DNA of 64,000 nt from NCBI GenBank assembly GCA_018292915.2, contig JACVVK020000541.1, forward strand, positions 331,989 through 395,988, in the 5' to 3' direction. This DNA is from Batillaria attramentaria (taxonomy: Eukaryota; Mollusca; Gastropoda; Batillariidae). Of the stretch, positions 51,226-57,800 are shown one piece after another. The translations under genes and the position numbers were made by a program. Below the pieces are notes generated by a model. That model did not search any database, was not told the origin of the DNA, and saw only the letters and a list, made by a program, of their open reading frames with translations. Positions within the stretch are counted from its first letter, which is position 1. The number at the start of each line of letters is the position of its first letter.

Positions 51226-53794
51226 AAAAGGTGAACAAGAACTATATCAAATCTTTCTTTGTCTTGCAATACATAGCAGTGTTTTTTATTGTTGTTGTTG
51301 TTTTTTGTTGTTGTTTGTTGTTGTTTTTTGGTTTTTTTTTGTTTTGGTTTTTTTTTTTTTTGTTTTTTTTTTTTTTTGGGGGGGGGGGGGGGGGCGCATT
51401 GTTTCCTCAGATGGCAGGTAGCCTGGCAATGGTGATGTGCTACAGTGTGTGGCATGTCGCTTGGCGCACTTGGGCTGCCGGACAGAACAAAAGCCAATAT
51501 CAGCAAGCCATTCAGATATCTAAGATGCCACAAACGTCGATTTTTGTCTCGAACCCTTGTTTTTCATGCACAAAGTCAAACAGATAGACGCGCACAAAAC
51601 AGATCCAACAGAGGGACGTTACACGCTGAGCAGGAAAAGCGCAAGGGACGTCACTCGCTCTCCGATCTCGTCACTCTCTGGGGCACAGAGTCTTTCAGTG
51701 GAAAGTACCTCTGTGCACAGTGGGGAAATGGCGCTCACTGCGCTACCGTGACGGGCCTAAATTGTCTCGGTGCTCTCAAACACAAGGTCGCGCACTATGT
51801 CATCCTTGACCAGCTTTGAACCCAGAGGGATCCTCAATGGCGCAAGTGATGGCAGGCTGTCTTCAGAGTGAAAGTAGGCGTGTTTCTGAATCAGAGACAT
51901 ACATAACATGTCTCTGTCTGAATGGACAGATCTATTATTACATTCAGTCCTAGAGCACGGGTGTGTATGCTTTTGTAATCGTCTCTTATTCCACCACAAG
52001 GCAGGTACGTGATCGTCTGCACCGTGCAATAATACTTGCCTGTAGAGTGCAACACCCTTGCCTGTCAGAGTGCAACCCCCTTGCCGTTTACTCACATCCT
52101 GTTGGATCAGTGTACCACGTAAACAGTGCCATCAAAGCGCAACAATAATTGTCCGCTGGCAAAGATTTTGCCCAAACGAAAAGTGGTCGGATATTCAAGA
52201 CTTCGATTCAAATCGAATCATATGACACACAAGTCTCTTCTTTTCTAAAAAAAAATTCGCCATTTTTGAAAATGGCGCTGGGTGTAAGCAGTCACATTTT
52301 CACGACCCGCCGAAAAGGGACTGCACTCTGGAGTCTACGATCTCGTAGGCGCTATGAAGGAGTTCCCTGTCTTATTATCTACGGTCTTTGCTGCCAGCTT
52401 GTAAACACAAATGAGCAGCCCTCATAGCCAAACATACATTCTTCCACATGTATATCGTCGTTGTGTTTAAAACCTGATGTACTGCTGCTCGGGTCGTCAG
52501 TTCGATCCCGGCTGGGGCCAAATATTTGTGCTGGCTTTTTCATCGTTGCCCCGTCTTTGATATCACCCTATGTGGTGGAAAAGGACGTTAAACCCCTAAA
52601 CACCCACCCACCCCTGATGTACTGCGTTTTTGATGAGTTATTTTTAAGTTGTTTCTCTATAGGGGCAGATTTTGCTACGCGCAGCAGCAAGTTTCAGTGA
52701 TACAAAACAAGACTGTGACGTTTCTCCACACAATACTTACTTTCACGCACACAGTGACGTAACGAAATCTGCGTCACAGACACCTTACGTGCACACTTTG
52801 CTGCTGCGTTCTTTTTGGCGGGAATGACGTGTGTGTGTGTGGACGGATGTAATGATGGCTATCTGCTAAACCACCTCGCCGGACGGCTTTTTACTTTGAG
52901 ATAAAATGGGCAGTCATATTCTCCAGAGGTATTTTTCACGAATTTTAGCCTGCCGCATTTTGAGAACAGTTATCGCCGATTTGAAAAAATCGGTCATGTC
53001 ACGAATTTTTTCGAAAAAAATGTTCAAATGGCTTCATTTTCTGAAATTGGGAAGATCATCCAATTATACTGCCTGTTTTCGTAGCACAGCTCTGTAGCTC
53101 TGACAGGTTTTGTGTAAGAAAAATATTTCCGAGGTAGGGGTGGTTTGCATATAAGGCCAAATATCTATGAAACGACTGCTTCAAATTACTCATCATTCCG
53201 GTATTTTTGTCATTTGTGCCAACTGCACATATGACATGAACTACTGCACTATTATAGCTTTAGTATTAAGAATAGCAGAGCTTTTAGATTTACAAATTTT
53301 TCACGTTTCTGCAAGAAGCGCCGGTCAAAAAAGTTCCAATTTTGCAATTTCGTAAGTACAATCCAAGGCACTTAAGTCCACATTTCATCAGCTCTCTAGA
53401 TCTTCCAGATTTTATGTCAAAATTAATTCAGTCACGGAAGTCACAAAAGCAACAAGGAAATCACAAGATATGTAGAAGTATCATCTGTCAGACGAGCAGC
53501 GTGAGACTGACGTCAAATGTTTGGTTCACAGACAAAATCTGCAAGTATCGTCACTGCTTCCGACATTTCATCAGCGGTCTAGATCTTCCAGATTTCATGT
53601 GAAAAATAATTCAGTCGGAGAAGTCACAAAGCCAACAGGGAAATCACAAGACATGAACAAGCATCCTCAGACGATCTCAGTGCTAGAGGCTGACGTCAAA
53701 AGTTTACTTCGCGGAATTGACGTCATCTCTCTCTCTCTCTCTGTATGACGACCTGCCTGAGGCTGACGTCAAATGTTTAGTTCACGGAACTGAC

Positions 53795-53828
<34 letters not shown>

Positions 53829-54028
53829 GGAGCCAGGGTGGCCGAATGGTAGAGCGTTGGACTTTCAATGCTTGGGCCGAGAGTTCGAATCCCGGCCGCT
53901 GGGGCCAAATATTTGTGCTGGTTTTTTCTCGTTGCCCCGTATTTGATATCACCCTTATGTGGGGGGGGGGGGGGGGGGGGAAAGGACGTTAAACTCCTAA
54001 ACACCCACCCACCCACCCTCTCTCTCTG

Positions 54029-54062
<34 letters not shown>

Positions 54063-54758
54063 TTCTTCCCCCACCCGGCCCCACCCCCAGTCACGTGGCT
54101 AATCGGTCGAGGTCGTAGAGGATCTAGTGTCATTGGTAGAACTTGGAGAGGGGAGAACCGGCAACAATAACAACAAAACTGACAAAATAAAATGAAGTTT
54201 GGAGAAACAACTTTGTAGGACGGGGCCGTTCCTCCTTGTTGATTGAATATTAGGCATTTTGTTGAATCATGAATCTTGTTTGCGGTGTAACGGAAGTGGA
54301 AATGTAAGATATTTTGCTTTCACAGCGTCATCTCACTTCTTGTTCATACAGCTGTGGAGTTCATCTACCTTATTACCACGTTTACGAATTATGACCATTT
54401 CAAAACAACACGTACAATTGAAGGTGGTCCTTGGCTTTTTGTTTGAGCAGTGTGAAAAGGAGAACATTGCTAACCTTTGAGTCACCGCGAAACCACTGAC
54501 AGGTATAAGAACCGGATGAGGAGAAGACCTTCGTGACGTCACAGGATCCCGACACAGTCCACGTGCTGCTCGTTTCTTGTAGCTGAACCCTGCAGTTTGA
54601 CACCTCGGCCGGATCTGAAGGGACAGAGAGAAGCGTGTCAGTAAATTTAAGTATTGATAGAGTCCGTATCCACAACGAGAGATAATGGAATTAATGATAA
54701 TAATAATAATAAATTGCTTTTATATAGCGCAGTATCCCAGCAGACGCTGGCTCAGAGC

Positions 54759-54812
<54 letters not shown>

Positions 54813-57800
54813 ATTTTCAAAACATACAGCTGGGATCTCGATAAAATGAGCTGGGGGGGGGGGGGGGGGGATCAGTATTTGCAGATGGATAGAGTTGCGC
54901 AAGCACCAAAGACCATTTCGCAGCTACATGTAAATTACTAAGAGGGAGAGAAGGCTGACTGGAAGAAGTGGGTTTTTAGTTTGTTTTTAAAAACTGTGAA
55001 AGATGGAGACTGACGGACATGTAGAGGAAGTGAATTCCAAACTCTCGAGACCTACTGAAAGGACCTCCTGCCAAATGTAAGTTTCACACGGGGGGATGGT
55101 GAGAAGTTTTTCTGAACTGGACCGGAGAGTTCTTGGTGGGTCAAAAGCGGTCAGACAAGATGACAAGTACGCCGGCAGTGTACCATCGAAGAAGCGATAG
55201 GCAAGGGTTGCGAGTTTAAATTCTATGCGCAGTTTTACAGGGAGTCAATGCAAATGCTTCAGAAGTGGGGTAGCACGATCTCTGCGTATCAATAATCACG
55301 CACACATCATCTGTCGGTCTCACTGACTAGTGCTGCCACACTGAACAGGAAATACTAGTGTAAGCGCCATGCTAACACACAAAAAGCACCAGACTCGAAC
55401 AGCACTGACGAACCTCGAAAGTAATTACAAAAAAGCCCCCCATGAAAATGGACAGTTTTTGATCAACAAAATCAATACAGTGCAGAAGTCAGTTCTGGAC
55501 GATTTGTGTTTCACCAAATAGTCCGAGCGACAGACCATGATACCTTGTTTTGCATCATATATGGAATTTTTTTTGTGGTTTCTAGATGAAAAAATGGTGC
55601 TTATTCCGAATCCGTCGAGTGCCAGACGGTAAATGTTGGGCAATTTGAAAGAGAGGCTGAAAATCAAAATGGCGAAGTTTTTATAAGGTTTTCACATGAA
55701 AAAAGGATGCTGATTCCGAATCCGACGAGTGCCAGACAGTAAAGTTTAGCATTTTGAAATAGAGGCTGAAAATCGAAACGGACGCCAAAAACTGTAAACG
55801 CGTTGCTTGTCCGCAAAAAATGAAAATCAAGAATTTATTCTTTGACAGAAACGAGGTTTTGAAGTGGTGTATATGAGATAAAAGGATATATATATGGAAT
55901 TTTTTTTGTGGTTTCTAGATGAAAAAATGGTGCTTATTCCGAATCCGTCGAGTGCCAGACGGTAAATGTTGGGCATTTTGAAAGAGAGGCTGAAAATCAA
56001 AATGGCCGCCAAAGAACCTTAAAATGCTTTTGTTTTGTCGCACATATGTACGCAAGAACTTTTTATCAGTGATTTCAATGAAAAGAAAGGGTGCTGATTC
56101 CGAATCCGACGAGTGCCAGAGTGTACATGTTGAACATTTTAAAAGAAAGCCTGAAATACTAAACGGCCGTTTAAAAAACCCTGAAAAGCACTGTATTGCC
56201 GTATATATCAAAATGTGTGACTTATTTTTGGAAAGAAACGACTTTTTTCAGGGGTTGGTACATAAAAAAGCATGCTGATTTCAAACCCGACGAGTGCAAG
56301 ACTATAACTGTTGACGGTTTTGAAAGACGGGCTGAAATTCAACATGGCCGACAAGAAACTTACATTGCTTCTTTTTACTGCCTACATGAGGTACAGTAAC
56401 TAACTAACCAGAGATTTTGAGTGGTTTCCATATGAGAAAAGGGTGCTGATTCCGAATCCGACGAGTGCCAGACTGTAAATGTTACGCATTTCGAAGGAGA
56501 TGCTAAAATTCAAAATGGCCGCCCAAACCTTAAAACGCGTTGTTTTGCCGCATAATGCAAATTGTACAACTTATTATGCAAAAGAAACGAAGTTTTTATA
56601 AGGTTTTCACATGAAAAAGGATGCTGATTCCGAATCCGACGAGTGCCAGTCAGTAAAGTTTAGCATTTTGTAATAGAGGCTGAAAATCGAAACGGACGCC
56701 AAAAACTGTAAACGCGTTGCTTGTCCGCAAAAAATGAAAATCAAGAATTTATTCTTTGACAGAAACGAGTTTTTAAAGTGGTGTATATGAGATAAAAGGA
56801 TACAGAATCCGATTCTGATGAGTGCCAAACTGGAAATATTGTAAACATTTTGAAAGAGGCTGAAATTCAAAATGGCGTAGTTTTGCGGCATAAATGAAAA
56901 CCAATAACTCATTTTCTGAAAGAAACGTGACATTTCCGCGGTTTTTGTATGAAAAATGGGTGATGATTCCGATTCTGATGAGTTACATACTGTAAATGTT
57001 GAAAATTTTGAAAGAGATGCTGAAATTCACAAATGTCTAATAAGAAGCTGCATTACGGCATTAATTGTTTTGCCGAATATATGAAAAGCAAGAACGTCTT
57101 TTCGGATTTTCCTGTGGTTTCTTTGTGCGAAAAGTGTGCTGATTCTGATTCCGAAGAGTGCCAGACTGTTATTGTTTCGCATTTTGAAAGAGAGGCTGAA
57201 ATTCAAGATGACCGCCACCCCCCCCCCCCCTCCAAAAAATAAATAAATAAATAAATAAATAATAAAAAAAAATAATAATAACACGCGTTGTATTCTTGCA
57301 AATATGAAAAACAATAACTTCTTTTAGTTAAAAGAACATGATGTTTCTCACTGTCTTGTCTGACAGAAGCTGAATCTAAATATCATTCATTTGCAATCGA
57401 CATTGTGTACCCCTGCCGTACACAGACTCATTGCATTTTCTTTTCACTTGCCCTCTTCGAATCGGGTTTTCCCGGGCGAGTCCACTTTAAAGACGGCGGG
57501 GACAGAGTGTGCAAAGCTCTGACGTCAGTAGCACAGTAAAACATCAATGTTCCCCGTGCAAAAGTAGATCAGTCTTTTGACATACATTGTCTTCCTTGCC
57601 AGAAGGCGGGCTCCGGGCTGATTCTATTTTCTGGAATTACAAAATTTGCTCAACCTTTCCAGTCTGGCATCCGACGGATATCTGAAGAGACGTGACGGAC
57701 ATTCACAAATCTGCAAAAAAATCTCATATATGATTCAGAGCAGGGTGGTGCATGACCGTAAGAAGGAGCGTCGCTCGGACTAAAAGACTGTAGACCGGGT

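Larger units (their letters stand above)
50105..52390 (+). mobile_element. P-like THAP transposon with perfect 31-bp TIRs and 7-bp target duplication
   Basis: Terminal inverted repeats start CAAAGACCGTAGATAATAAG and are identical over 31 bp at both ends. CTGCCAG flanks both sides (50098-50104, 52391-52397). The first eight bases equal those of D. It carries two THAP exons in compatible phase, a T-rich low-complexity run (51280-51395) and the B4 insertion. Shortened relative to an autonomous element: no catalytic domain seen. Confidence 0.85.
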
